Shown here in pieces: positions 17,888 to 25,869 of a DNA stretch of 38,556 nt. Source of the DNA: Streptomyces sp. NRRL S-118 (GTDB lineage: Bacteria; Actinomycetota; Actinomycetes; Streptomycetales; Streptomycetaceae). The stretch lies in NCBI RefSeq assembly GCF_000716335.1, contig NZ_KL591002.1, forward strand, positions 6,406 through 44,961. Reading direction: 5' to 3'. A program made the position numbers and the translations under genes. How positions within the stretch are numbered: the stretch's first letter is position 1; every line of letters begins with the position of its first letter. Below the pieces are notes generated by a model, which saw only the letters and a list, made by a program, of their open reading frames with translations, searched no databases and was not told the DNA's origin.

Positions 17888-18215
17888 GTCTTCCTACAGT
17901 GGTACGAACGGCGGCGACTGCATCGAGTGTGCCCCCCTCGGCGCCGCCGCCTGGCGTAAGTCCAGCTACAGCGGCGATACGGGCGGCCAGTGCATCGAGT
18001 GCGCCCCCCTCGGCTCCGCCGCCTGGCGCAAGTCAAGCTACAGCGGGGACACCGGCGGCGAGTGCATCGAGATCGCCGCCCAGCCCTGCCGCGTGGCCGT
18101 CCGGGACTCCAAGAACCCCGACGGCCCCGCCTTCACCGTCAACACCGCGGCCTTCGCCGCGTTCGTCGCGGCGGCCGCCGCAGAAGGCGGCTTCAGCGCT
18201 CGCGGCCGCGGCTGA
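17847..18215 (+). CDS. DUF397 protein with triplicated core motif
   Basis: A 122-aa acidic protein of the DUF397 family, partner of WhiJ-type regulators in Streptomyces. The family motif WRKSSYSG-x2-GG-x-CIE occurs three times at an exact 24-residue spacing (bases 17880, 17952, 18024). The last copy continues into the usual DUF397 ending (VAVRDSKNPDGPAFTVNTAAFAAFV). Typical members are about 60-80 aa with one copy. The start ATG lies inside the 3' end of the broken regulator (41-base overlap), the usual coupling for this family. The last 23 bases overlap the convergent chorismate mutase gene. Each unit has a Cys or Cys pair (CIECAP). Confidence 0.88.
   Translation: METNQNLTGAQWRKSSYSGTNGGDCIECAPLGAAAWRKSSYSGDTGGQCIECAPLGSAAWRKSSYSGDTGGECIEIAAQPCRVAVRDSKNPDGPAFTVNTAAFAAFVAAAAAEGGFSARGRG
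17880..18095 (+). repeat. 72-base tandem repeat inside DUF397 gene
   Basis: Three in-frame units of 72 bases begin at 17880, 17952 and 18024. Units 1 and 2 share the whole unit including the linker APLG(A/S)AA; unit 3 diverges after its CIE motif. The silent differences between units (for example tcttcctac, tccagctac, tcaagctac) show that the copies are not brand new. Confidence 0.85.
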
Positions 18216-18486
18216 ACTCGGCCAGTTCGAGGTCGATGAACGCCGCGATCATGGCTCGCCAGACGGCTTCCGCGACCTCGGGGGCGAGTCCGGCGGCTTC
18301 GGCCCGCGCCCGGGCTGCCGCGACGACCTGCTCGACGCGGCCCGGGGCGCGTACGGTCCCTTCGTCGGTCTTGAAGTCGGCCGCCCTGCGGACGAGTTCC
18401 TGACGACGGGCGAGCAGGGCGGTGAGTTCGGTGTCGAGCGCGTCGATGCGCGCGCGTACCTCGGCGAGGGACTGGGGCTCGGACAT
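18193..18486 (-). CDS. AroQ-type chorismate mutase
   Basis: A 97-aa all-helical protein with the AroQ pattern: helix 1 LAEVRARIDALDTELTALLARRQELVRRAADFK, containing active-site-type Arg11/Arg28-like positions and the Lys in ADFK, then VRAPGRVEQVVAAARARAEAAGL and EAVWRAMIAAFIDLELAEF. It converts chorismate to prephenate, or as a PchB-like lyase acts on isochorismate; the short length and single domain fit either. RBS AAAGGAA precedes the ATG at 18486. It is the last gene of an SDR-EamA-mutase operon, 37 bases after the transporter. It overlaps DUF397 by 23 bases, convergently. Confidence 0.83.
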   Translation of the reverse strand: MSEPQSLAEVRARIDALDTELTALLARRQELVRRAADFKTDEGTVRAPGRVEQVVAAARARAEAAGLAPEVAEAVWRAMIAAFIDLELAEFSRGRER

Positions 18487-18523
18487 GGGGTGTTTCCTTT
18501 CCTTGCGGTGAAGTGGGACGCGG

Positions 18524-19429
18524 TCAGGCGGTCGTGGGGGCGGCCGGGCGGATGCGTGGGGACATGCGCCCTGGCGAGATGCGGCTCATCCCGACCGTCA
18601 CCCCGATCATGACGAGCACCGCGCCGGCGATGTCCGCGGGGCGCGGCGTACCCACGCCCAGGGCCACCGTGGCGAGGAGCGACCCGAGCGGCACCAGGCC
18701 GGCGAAGAGCCCGGCGCGGGCGGTTCCGAGGTCGCGCAGCGCGCGGTACCAGAGGAGGAACGCCACGGCGGTGACGACGGCGCCGAGGTAGCCGAAGGCG
18801 GCCAGCTGGGTCGCGGTGGGCAGGTGCGCGGGCAGCGGCTCGAAGAGCAGTCCGGTGGTGAGCAGCATGGGGACGGACAGGGCTGCCGACCAGGCGGCGA
18901 CGCGCACCGGGCCGAGCTTGGGCAGCAGGGGCACGGCGAGCAGCGAGAACAGCACTTCGCCGAGCAGTGCGCCGGCGGCCAGGAGGACTCCGCGCGGGCT
19001 GCCGGTGCCCAGGCCCGCCGCGATGGCGGTGCCGAGGGCGACGACGGCGGCGGCGACGACCGTCCGGGTCCCGATCGCCCGCCGCTCCACCAGGGGGCCC
19101 GCGACGGCGAGGACGACCGGGGCGGCACCGACGACGGTCCCGATCAGGGCCGGGCTCGCGTGCCGGGTGGCCTCGACGAGGAAGAGGTTGAAGCCGACCA
19201 GGCCCGTCGCGGCGAGCGCCACGAGCAGCAGCACATCGCGCCGGGTGAGGCGGACGCGCGGTAAGCCGAGGCGGCGGACGACTACCAGGAGGACGACCGC
19301 GGCGAGTCCGTATCGCAGGGCCTGGCCGAGGTGGACGGGGTGGTCGGCGACGGTGGCGGAGACCGCGGTGGAGGTGCCGACCAGCAGCATCGCGGCGGCC
19401 GCGCCGGCCGCCGGGGCGGCGGATCTCAC
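18524..19429 (-). CDS. EamA-family (DMT) transporter
   Basis: A 301-aa inner-membrane transporter of the drug/metabolite family with ten hydrophobic helices in two EamA halves (for example ALRYGLAAVVLLVVVRRLGL, DVLLLVALAATGLVGFNLFLVEATRHASPALIGTVVGAAPVVLAVAGPLVERR; second half VPMLLTTGLLF to GAVLVMIGVTVGMSR). Families of this type export metabolites such as amino acids or their derivatives. The start is the GTG at 19429, overlapping the SDR stop by four bases. Operon with a chorismate mutase suggests an aromatic compound as cargo, which is an inference. Confidence 0.88.
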   Translation of the reverse strand: MRSAAPAAGAAAAMLLVGTSTAVSATVADHPVHLGQALRYGLAAVVLLVVVRRLGLPRVRLTRRDVLLLVALAATGLVGFNLFLVEATRHASPALIGTVVGAAPVVLAVAGPLVERRAIGTRTVVAAAVVALGTAIAAGLGTGSPRGVLLAAGALLGEVLFSLLAVPLLPKLGPVRVAAWSAALSVPMLLTTGLLFEPLPAHLPTATQLAAFGYLGAVVTAVAFLLWYRALRDLGTARAGLFAGLVPLGSLLATVALGVGTPRPADIAGAVLVMIGVTVGMSRISPGRMSPRIRPAAPTTA

Positions 19430-20256
19430 GCGGCCACCGCCCCGGCGGGCCGCTGAGCACGCGGGGCGTCGAGCACCTTGCGGGTGATGCGTTCGGCGAT
19501 GGCCGTGACGAAGGTGCGCGGCCGGCGCGGGGTGAGGTGGGCGGCCAGGGTGTTGGAGAGTCCGGGTGCGATGTAGGCGCGGTCGCGGTCCAGGGCCCGC
19601 AGGGCCGCGCGGACCACGGGTTCGGCGGTGGTCATGGTGCCGTTGACCGCCGCCTTGCGGGTGCCGATGACGTCGAAGAACGCGGTGTCCACCGGGCCCG
19701 GGCACAGGGCGAGGACGCGTACGCCCCGGTTCCGGTACTCCTGGCGCAGCGCGAGGCTGAAGTTCAGCACGAACGACTTGGCCGCGCTGTAGACGGCGAA
19801 GTACGGGGACGGCTGGAATCCGGCGGTGGAGGCGACGTTGATGACGGCACCCCCGCCGCGGGCGAGCATGGCGGGCACCAGGGCGTGGGTGAGGTCCACC
19901 AGCGCCACCACGTTGACCATGAGCTGATCGTGGTCGCGGGGTCCGTCCGTCTCCTCGAACCGGCCGCAGGTGCCGAAGCCGGCGTTGTTGACGAGCAGGT
20001 CGACGGTGCGGCCCAGGTCCTCGAGCCGGGCGTGGACGCGCAGGGCCGCGTCGGGTTCGGTCAGGTCCTGGACGATCACGTCCGCCCGGATGCCGTGCCG
20101 GGCGCGCAGGTCCCCGGCGATCTCGTGGAGCCGGTCGGCCGAGCGGGCGACGAGGACGAGGTCGCTGCCGCGCGCGGCGAGCTGCGCGGCGAACTCCGCG
20201 CCGAGCCCGGACGAGGCTCCGGTGACCAGGGCCGTGGGGCGGTGGGTCGCTGACAT
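19426..20256 (-). CDS. Short-chain dehydrogenase/reductase
   Basis: A 276-aa classical SDR using NAD(P)H. It shows the cofactor motif TGASSGLG (residues 13-20), VIVQDLTEP for the adenine site, NNAG, active-site Ser in VINVASTAGF, and the catalytic YSAAK. The C-terminal basic tail (TPRRPRTFVTAIAERITRKVLDAPRAQRP) is seen in SDRs of the DltE-like group and suggests loose membrane association. RBS GGAGGG lies before the ATG at 20256. It is first in the operon with EamA and chorismate mutase, and divergent from a TetR gene which probably regulates it. Confidence 0.9.
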   Translation of the reverse strand: MSATHRPTALVTGASSGLGAEFAAQLAARGSDLVLVARSADRLHEIAGDLRARHGIRADVIVQDLTEPDAALRVHARLEDLGRTVDLLVNNAGFGTCGRFEETDGPRDHDQLMVNVVALVDLTHALVPAMLARGGGAVINVASTAGFQPSPYFAVYSAAKSFVLNFSLALRQEYRNRGVRVLALCPGPVDTAFFDVIGTRKAAVNGTMTTAEPVVRAALRALDRDRAYIAPGLSNTLAAHLTPRRPRTFVTAIAERITRKVLDAPRAQRPAGAVAA

Positions 20257-20411
20257 GGCACATCCCTCCGTTCCGGCAAGAGCCGCTCTCTCGCCGTCGA
20301 GTCATGACTGTAGCGACTTTCGGGCTATCCGCAACAGTGATGTAGCAGTTAATTGAGGAACAGCTCCAGTGGTGTACGGTCTGCGCAGGTTCCCCGGCAC
20401 GAGGAGGCGGG

Positions 20412-20984
20412 ATGAAGGCAACCCCACAGCGCCCTCTGCGCGCGGACGCGGAGCGCAGCGTCCGGCTGATCCTGGAGGCCGCCGAGCGGGTCCTGGAGGC
20501 CGACCCCGCCGCGCCCATGGAGAAGATCGCCGAAGCCGCGGGGGTGGCCCGGACGACGGTCCACCGCCGGTTCGCCAACCGTCAGGCGCTCGTGGAGGCC
20601 CTCTCGGGGAACGCGGCGCGGCACCTCGACGACGTCGTCACCGAGGGTCGGCCCGAGACCGCGCCCCCGCTGGTGGCGCTGCACCAGATCACCGCGGGCG
20701 TCCTGCGGGTCAAGCTCGGCTGGCGGTTCGCGCTGGGCCACGCCGTGACGCCCGGCAGTGAGGCCGAGCGCATCCTCGCCGGCGTACAGGACCGCTGCCT
20801 CGCCCTCCTGACGCGGACTCAGCAGGCGGGCCTGATCGACGCGGGTGCCGATCTCCTGTGGGTCCGCCGCGTCTACTACGCGCTGATCGGGGAGACCTTG
20901 CAGGACACCGGCTCCGCGAACGATCCCGACGCCCTGGCCGCCCGCATCATGGACACCCTCTTCCACGGCTTCGGTCCCCGGTAG
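20412..20984 (+). CDS. TetR-family regulator
   Basis: A 190-aa TetR-type regulator: HTH at residues about 15-62 (VRLILEAAERVLEADPAAPMEKIAEAAGVARTTVHRRFANRQALVEAL) and an unconserved ligand domain. It starts behind GAGGAGG. The gene is divergent from the SDR operon and 83 bases upstream of the MFS pump gene, which has an array of GTCGTAC half sites in its leader; the natural reading is drug-responsive control of the pump, with possible control of the SDR operon as well. Confidence 0.87.
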   Translation: MKATPQRPLRADAERSVRLILEAAERVLEADPAAPMEKIAEAAGVARTTVHRRFANRQALVEALSGNAARHLDDVVTEGRPETAPPLVALHQITAGVLRVKLGWRFALGHAVTPGSEAERILAGVQDRCLALLTRTQQAGLIDAGADLLWVRRVYYALIGETLQDTGSANDPDALAARIMDTLFHGFGPR

Positions 20985-21048
20985 GTCGTACGCCGGGTCG
21001 TAGGACGGGGTGTGCGCCGGTCGTACGACGAAATCCCCATGTACGACC
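20984..21048. promoter_or_regulatory. GTCGTAC half-site array before the MFS gene
   Basis: GGTCGTAC occurs at 20984-20991, GGTCGTAG at 20996-21003, GGTCGTAC at 21019-21026 and its reverse GTACGACC at 21041-21048. Bases 21020-21029 are a perfect palindrome, GTCGTACGAC. The array begins in the stop codon of the TetR gene and ends 18 bases before the pump start, as expected for a multi-site TetR operator. Confidence 0.6.
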
Positions 21049-21066
21049 CGCAGGGCTGCTGCGACC

Positions 21067-22521
21067 ATGACACGCATGGTCCAGCCGCGCCCCGACACCC
21101 AGACCCCCGCCCCCGCGATCACCGGAAGCCCCCACGCCACGCGCACGTGGGCGGTGCTGCTCGCCGCCTGCGCCGGGCAGTTCCTCGTCGTCCTCGACGT
21201 CTCCGTCGTCAATGTGGCGCTGCCCTCGATGCGCGCCGACCTGGGGCTGTCGGCGCTGGGCCTCCAGTGGGTGCTCAACGCGTACACGATCGCCTTCGCC
21301 GGGTTCATGCTGCTCGGCGGTCGGGCCGCCGACCTGTTCGGGCACAAGCGGATGTTCCTGATCGGGCTCGGGCTGTTCACGGCCGCGTCCCTGGCGGGCG
21401 GGCTCGCGGCGGAGGGATGGCAGCTGCTGGCCGCGCGCGCCGCGCAGGGGCTCGGGGCGGCGGTGCTGGCGCCCGCGACGCTCACCATCGTGACCGGCGC
21501 CGTACCGGCGGGTCGCGCGCGGACCCGGGCCATAGGCACCTGGTCGGCGGTCGGGGCGGGCGGCGGCGCCGCCGGCGGACTGGTCGGCGGCGTGCTCACC
21601 GACGTGCTCTCCTGGCGCTGGGTACTGCTGATCAACGTCCCCGTCGGCGTGGTGGTGCTGATCGGTGCGGCGCTGTGGGTCCGGGAGCGGCGTACGGGCG
21701 GCGGCCGGCGGCTCGACCTGCCCGGCGCGGTGCTGGTCACCGGCGGGCTCGCGGCCGTCGCGTACGGCATCGTGCAGACGGAGCAGGCCGGCTGGGGCGC
21801 CGCCGTGACGCTCGTGCCGCTCCTCGGCGGCCTGGCGCTGCTGGCGGCGTTCGTCGCGGTGGAGGCGCGCACGGCGGCGCCGCTGATGCCGCTGAAGGTC
21901 TTCCGGTCGCGGGCGGTCACGACGGCCAACCTGTCGATGTTCGTGAACGGGTCCGCGGCGTTCGCCATGTGGTTCTTCATGACGGTGTACGCGCAGAACG
22001 TGCTCCATTACACGCCGCTGGAGGCGGGCCTCGCCCTCGTGCCGAGTTCCATCAGCGTCATCGTCGGGTCCAAGCTGGCGCCGCGCCTGATGCCGGTGGC
22101 CGGAGCGCGGAACCTCGCGGTGCTCGGCACGCTGATCGCGGCCGCCGGCTTCGGCTGGCAGTCGCTGATGGAGGCCGACGGCGGGTACCTGACGACGATC
22201 CTCGGCCCCGGCATCCTGATGATGCTCGGCATCGGGCTGATCATCACCCCGCTCGCCTCCCTGGCCACCTCGGGCGCGGCCCCCGGCGACGCGGGGCTGG
22301 TCTCCGGCCTGGTCAACACCTCCCGCACGATGGGCGGCGCCCTGGGCCTGGCGGCGCTGTCCACCGTGGCGGCCGCCAGGACGGCCGGCGGTACCGGCCC
22401 GGAAGCCCTGACGGCGGGGTACGCTCTGGCTTTCCGGGTCAGCACCGGCGTCCTCCTGGCGGGTGCCGTGCTGATGATTCTGTGGCTGCCGCGCCGCGCG
22501 GAAGGGGCGGTCGAGTCCTGA
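21067..22521 (+). CDS. MFS efflux pump, 14-helix DHA2 type
   Basis: A 484-aa inner-membrane drug:proton antiporter. Family landmarks: FLVVLDVSVVNVALPSM (motif D1), GGRAADLFGHKRMFLIGLGLF (motif A), ARAAQGLGAAVLAPATLTIV (motif B), and GGAAGGLVGGVLTDVLSWRWVLLINVPVG (motif C, the antiporter signature). The 14-helix DHA2/EmrB group exports hydrophobic drugs. The start ATG at 21067 lacks a good ribosome-binding site; an in-frame GTG at 21010 is an alternative but would lie among the operator repeats. Upstream TetR and half-site array make inducible efflux likely. Confidence 0.9.
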   Translation: MTRMVQPRPDTQTPAPAITGSPHATRTWAVLLAACAGQFLVVLDVSVVNVALPSMRADLGLSALGLQWVLNAYTIAFAGFMLLGGRAADLFGHKRMFLIGLGLFTAASLAGGLAAEGWQLLAARAAQGLGAAVLAPATLTIVTGAVPAGRARTRAIGTWSAVGAGGGAAGGLVGGVLTDVLSWRWVLLINVPVGVVVLIGAALWVRERRTGGGRRLDLPGAVLVTGGLAAVAYGIVQTEQAGWGAAVTLVPLLGGLALLAAFVAVEARTAAPLMPLKVFRSRAVTTANLSMFVNGSAAFAMWFFMTVYAQNVLHYTPLEAGLALVPSSISVIVGSKLAPRLMPVAGARNLAVLGTLIAAAGFGWQSLMEADGGYLTTILGPGILMMLGIGLIITPLASLATSGAAPGDAGLVSGLVNTSRTMGGALGLAALSTVAAARTAGGTGPEALTAGYALAFRVSTGVLLAGAVLMILWLPRRAEGAVES

Positions 22522-22574
22522 TCGTCACCGTCGCGGTTCCCCGCGAACGGCTCCGGGCGCGCATACTGGCGGAA

Positions 22575-22796
22575 ATGACGAAAACACCCGCGCCCCGGCG
22601 CCACCTCGCGACCAGCCCCTTCAAAGCCCCCGTCGTCCTGCCGATCGAGGACTTCGCCCTGGGGGACCGCGTCTCGCACGACCAGTACGGACTGGGCACC
22701 GTCATCGGTGTCGAGGACGGCATCGCGACGCTCGTCGACTTCGGCCCCGGGCGGGTCCGGGTCCTCAGTCCGTACAAGGGCATGACCAAGCTCTGA
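22575..22796 (+). CDS. Small protein resembling the UvrD/PcrA C-terminal Tudor-like domain
   Basis: A 73-aa basic protein. Residues about 27-73 (FALGDRVSHDQYGLGTVIGVEDGIATLVDFGPGRVRVLSPYKGMTKL) closely resemble the C-terminal Tudor-like domain of UvrD/PcrA helicases (GDRVxHxxFGxGTV...VxF...LxxxxxKL), which in PcrA binds RNA polymerase. Here the domain stands alone behind a short Pro/Arg-rich start. The ATG at 22575 has GGCGGA very close upstream. It follows the MFS gene by 53 bases in the same direction. It may bind RNA polymerase or nucleic acid; this is inferred from fold similarity only. Confidence 0.72.
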   Translation: MTKTPAPRRHLATSPFKAPVVLPIEDFALGDRVSHDQYGLGTVIGVEDGIATLVDFGPGRVRVLSPYKGMTKL

Positions 22797-22879
22797 AGCC
22801 CACGACACCCCGCTCTGACATGGCGTCAGGTGTATTCCCTTGCGTGGTGCGCTGCGTTATACAGGAGGCGCACCGGCCC

Positions 22880-22893
22880 TAGAACGCGTTCTA
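22880..22893. promoter_or_regulatory. Palindromic KstR-type operator before the MaoC-ADH-SDR operon
   Basis: TAGAACGCGTTCTA is a perfect 14-base palindrome and matches the KstR consensus TnnAACnnGTTnnA exactly. It lies 93 bases before the MaoC gene start. The candidate repressor is encoded at 2487-3104. Confidence 0.72.
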
Positions 22894-22985
22894 TTCCGGT
22901 TCCGGGTGCCGGGCCCTCCACGGCCTCGGTGCGGTCGACGGTGCGGACGGCCGTGCCGAGGTCTCCAGCGACCGGCAGGAGCCCC

Positions 22986-23840
22986 ATGCCCATCGACGCG
23001 AGCCAGGCGGTCGCGGCGGAGCCCCGCTCCGCCGAGATCCACTGGGACCACAAGGACGTCCAGCTCTACCACCTCGGCCTCGGCGCCGGCAGCCCCGCCA
23101 CCGACCCCGACGAACTGCGCTACACGCTGGAGTCCCGGCTGCACGTCCTGCCCAGCTTCGCCACGGTGGCGGGCGCCGGCATGGGCATGATGGGCGGGCT
23201 GGCGGCACCCGGCATCGACGTGGACCTCGCCGCCGTCCTGCACGGCGGCCAGAGCATCCGGCTGCACCGGCCGATCCCCGTGAAGGGACGCGCCGTCACC
23301 AGCTCCCGCGTCGCCGCGGTGTACGACAAGGGCAAGGCCGCGGTCCTCGTGCTCCGCTCCGAGGCGGCCGACGACGACGGCCCTCTGTGGACCTCCGACG
23401 CCCAGGTCTACGTACGCGGAGAAGGCGGCTTCGGCGGCGACCGCGGTCCCTCCGCCCGCCCGGAACCGCCCGGCCGCGCTCCCGACCGGACCGTCGAGCG
23501 GCCCGTGCGCGAGGACCAGGCGCTGCTCTACCGGCTCTCCGGCGACTGGAACCCGCTCCACGCCGACCCCGAGTTCGCCAAGCTCGCCGGCTTCGACCGG
23601 CCGATCCTGCACGGCCTGTGCACGTACGGAATGACCTTGAAGGCCGTCGTCGACACCCTCCTCGACGGCGACGTCACCCGGGTCCGCTCGTACGGCACCC
23701 GCTTCGCCGGCGTGGTCTTCCCCGGCGAGACCCTGCGCATCCGGATGTGGCGCCAGGACGGGGGAGTCCGGGTGGCGGTGTCCGCCGCCGAACGGGACGA
23801 CGCGCCGGTCCTCGCCGACACCCTCGTAGAAACCGCGTGA
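22986..23840 (+). CDS. MaoC-family (R)-hydratase / enoyl-CoA hydratase 2
   Basis: A 284-aa double hot-dog protein that hydrates enoyl-CoA (R-specific) in side-chain or fatty-acid beta-oxidation. The hydratase-2 motif is intact in the C-terminal half: YRLSGDWNPLHADPEFAKLAGFDRPILHG, with catalytic Asp (GDWNPLH) and His. The N-terminal half (residues about 1-150, DPDELRYTLESRLHVLPSFATV) is the second, usually inactive, hot-dog. Actinobacterial steroid pathways contain such proteins (for example Hsd4B-type). RBS AGGAG lies before the ATG at 22986. It is first in an operon with a zinc dehydrogenase and an SDR and has a KstR-type site upstream. Confidence 0.9.
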   Translation: MPIDASQAVAAEPRSAEIHWDHKDVQLYHLGLGAGSPATDPDELRYTLESRLHVLPSFATVAGAGMGMMGGLAAPGIDVDLAAVLHGGQSIRLHRPIPVKGRAVTSSRVAAVYDKGKAAVLVLRSEAADDDGPLWTSDAQVYVRGEGGFGGDRGPSARPEPPGRAPDRTVERPVREDQALLYRLSGDWNPLHADPEFAKLAGFDRPILHGLCTYGMTLKAVVDTLLDGDVTRVRSYGTRFAGVVFPGETLRIRMWRQDGGVRVAVSAAERDDAPVLADTLVETA

Positions 23841-23856
23841 AGGGAGCCGCGTCGCC

Positions 23857-24936
23857 ATGCGCGCAGCCGTACTGCACGAGACCGGCCAGGAGAAACTCGA
23901 AGTCCTCGACGACGTCGAGGCGGTGGGCTTCGGCCCCGGCAAGGTGAGGATCCGGGTGCGGGCGACCGGCCTGTGCCACTCGGACGTCTCGGCCATGAGC
24001 GGCGTGCTGCCGCAGCCCGCGCCGTTCGTGCCCGGCCACGAGGGCGCGGGGGAGGTCCTCGACGTGGGCGACGGCGTGACCGCGCTGAAGCCCGGCGACC
24101 GCGTGGTCATGTGCTGGCTGCCCGCCTGCGGCGCCTGCGCCTCCTGCCGGCGCGGCCAGACCCAGCTGTGCCTGGCCGGCTTCCTCAACGCCGGTACGCC
24201 CAACTTCCGGCGCCCCGGCGGGGACGTCTTCGGCTTCGCCGGCACCGGCACCTTCACCGAGGAGGTCGTCGTCGACGCCGGCTGCGCCGTGCCCGTACCC
24301 GACGACGTGCCCTTCGACATCGCCGCGCTCATCGGGTGCGGCGTGACCACCGGGCTCGGCGCCGCCATCAACACCGCCCGCGTGGAGGCCGGCTCCTCGG
24401 TCGCCGTCATCGGGTGCGGCGGCGTCGGCATCTCGGCCGTCCAGGGCGCCCGGTTACAGGGCGCGGCGCAGATCGTGGCCGTCGACCCGGTGCCGTCGCG
24501 GCGCGAGGCCGCGCTGCGGTTCGGCGCCACGGAAGCGGTCGCGCCCGACGCCCTCGCCGACGCCAAGCAGCGGATCACGGCCGGGGAGGGCTTCGACTAC
24601 GTCTTCGAGGTCGTCGGCAGGTCCGCCACCGCCCGCACCGCGTACGACACCACCCGGCGCGGCGGCACCCTGTGCGTCGTCGGCGCGGGCGCCATGGACG
24701 ACCAGCTCCGGCTCAACATGTTCGAGCTGTTCTTCGACGAGAAGCGGATCCTGCCGTCCCTGTACGGGGGCGGCGACGTGCTCCGGTCGTACGAGCGGGC
24801 CATCGCGCTGTGGCGCGCGGGCCGCATCGACCTCGCGGGCATGATCACCCACCGGGTGCGGCTCGCCGAGATCAACGACGCGCTGGAGCAGATGCGGACG
24901 GGCGAGGCCCTGCGCACCTGTGTCGAGATCCGGTGA
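23857..24936 (+). CDS. Zinc-dependent alcohol dehydrogenase (MDR family)
   Basis: A 359-aa medium-chain dehydrogenase. Catalytic zinc ligands Cys40, His61 and Glu62 (TGLCHSD, PGHEGAGE), and structural zinc ligands Cys91, 94, 97 and 105 (CGACASCRRGQTQLC), are all present. The coenzyme fold carries VAVIGCGGVGISAVQGA and an acidic residue in AVDPVPSRRE, which favours NAD+. It probably oxidises an alcohol intermediate to the aldehyde or ketone. The gene follows MaoC by 16 bases (RBS AAGGGAG) and precedes the SDR by eight bases. The distant KstR-linked aldehyde dehydrogenase could use its aldehyde product. Confidence 0.92.
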   Translation: MRAAVLHETGQEKLEVLDDVEAVGFGPGKVRIRVRATGLCHSDVSAMSGVLPQPAPFVPGHEGAGEVLDVGDGVTALKPGDRVVMCWLPACGACASCRRGQTQLCLAGFLNAGTPNFRRPGGDVFGFAGTGTFTEEVVVDAGCAVPVPDDVPFDIAALIGCGVTTGLGAAINTARVEAGSSVAVIGCGGVGISAVQGARLQGAAQIVAVDPVPSRREAALRFGATEAVAPDALADAKQRITAGEGFDYVFEVVGRSATARTAYDTTRRGGTLCVVGAGAMDDQLRLNMFELFFDEKRILPSLYGGGDVLRSYERAIALWRAGRIDLAGMITHRVRLAEINDALEQMRTGEALRTCVEIR

Positions 24937-24944
24937 GGCGGGCC

Positions 24945-25862
24945 ATGACCACGCCACTGCGGGACCTCTGCGCCGTCGTCACCGGCGCCGGACGCGGTCT
25001 CGGCCGCGCCGAGGCCCTCGAACTGGCCCGGCTGGGCGCCGCGGTCGTCGTCAACGACCACGGCCGGGGATCGGCGGACGCGGCCGGGGAGGTCGTCGCC
25101 GCGATCGGCGCCGCGGGCGGCCGGGCGGTCGCGCACCTCGGCGACGTCGCCGACCACACCACGGCGGGCGACCTGGTCGACCTGGCCGTCCGCACGTACG
25201 GAAAGCTTGACGTACTGGTCAACAACGCGGGCATCCTGCGCGACCGGATGATCTTCTCGATGAGCGAGGACGAGTGGGACGCGGTGATCCGGGTCCACCT
25301 CAAGGGCCACTACAACACCACGCGCTTCGCGTCCGCCCACTGGCGCGAGCGCGCGAAGGCGACCGGGGAGCCCGTCCACGGACGGATCGTCAACACCTCG
25401 TCGGAGGCGTTCCTGGCCGGCTCGGCGGGCCAGCCCAACTACGCCGCGGCCAAGGGCGGCATCGTCGGCCTGACCACCTCGACTGCCCTGGCCCTCGCCA
25501 AGTACGGCGTGACCTGCAACGCCATCTGCCCGCGCGCCCGAACCCGGATGACCCGGGACGTCTTCGCCGGCATCGCCGAGCCCGACGGCACCGGCGTGGA
25601 CCCGCTCTCCCCCGAGCACGTCGCCCCGCTCGTCGGTTACCTCGCCTCGCCCGCCGCCGCGCGCGTCAACGGTCAGCTGCTGGTCGTCCACGGCGGCATG
25701 GTCGCCGTCGTCGATCGGCCCCGCGTGGCCGCGAAGTTCGACACCGCCGAGGACGTCTTCTCGTACGAGGAGCTCGATGCCCTGCTCACCCCGCACTACG
25801 CGGACCGCCCGGCGGGGGAGACCTTCGCCGCGGCCGAGGTGCTCGGCCTCAGGAAGGGCTGA
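24945..25862 (+). CDS. SDR of the 17-beta-hydroxysteroid/3-hydroxyacyl-CoA dehydrogenase type
   Basis: A 305-aa SDR like the dehydrogenase half of peroxisomal multifunctional enzyme type 2 and mycobacterial Hsd4A-like proteins. Motifs: cofactor loop TGAGRGLGRAEA (residues about 15-26), the insert VVVNDHGRGSADAAGEVV, NNAGILRDRMIFSMSEDEWDAVIRVHLKGHYNTTRFASAHWR, Ser in NTSSEAF, the YAAAK catalytic pair, and the long C-terminal cap. It oxidises a 3-hydroxyacyl-CoA or hydroxysteroid. It is third in the operon, paired with the MaoC hydratase as in two-step beta-oxidation. No thiolase or acyl-CoA dehydrogenase is present in the window. Confidence 0.9.
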   Translation: MTTPLRDLCAVVTGAGRGLGRAEALELARLGAAVVVNDHGRGSADAAGEVVAAIGAAGGRAVAHLGDVADHTTAGDLVDLAVRTYGKLDVLVNNAGILRDRMIFSMSEDEWDAVIRVHLKGHYNTTRFASAHWRERAKATGEPVHGRIVNTSSEAFLAGSAGQPNYAAAKGGIVGLTTSTALALAKYGVTCNAICPRARTRMTRDVFAGIAEPDGTGVDPLSPEHVAPLVGYLASPAAARVNGQLLVVHGGMVAVVDRPRVAAKFDTAEDVFSYEELDALLTPHYADRPAGETFAAAEVLGLRKG

Positions 25863-25869
25863 GCGGGCG

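Noticed and set aside
20257..20411. Operator between the SDR and TetR genes
   Set aside because: Only weak dyads (ACTGT...ACAGT, TAGC...GCTA) are present, no better than chance for an intergenic region of this size.
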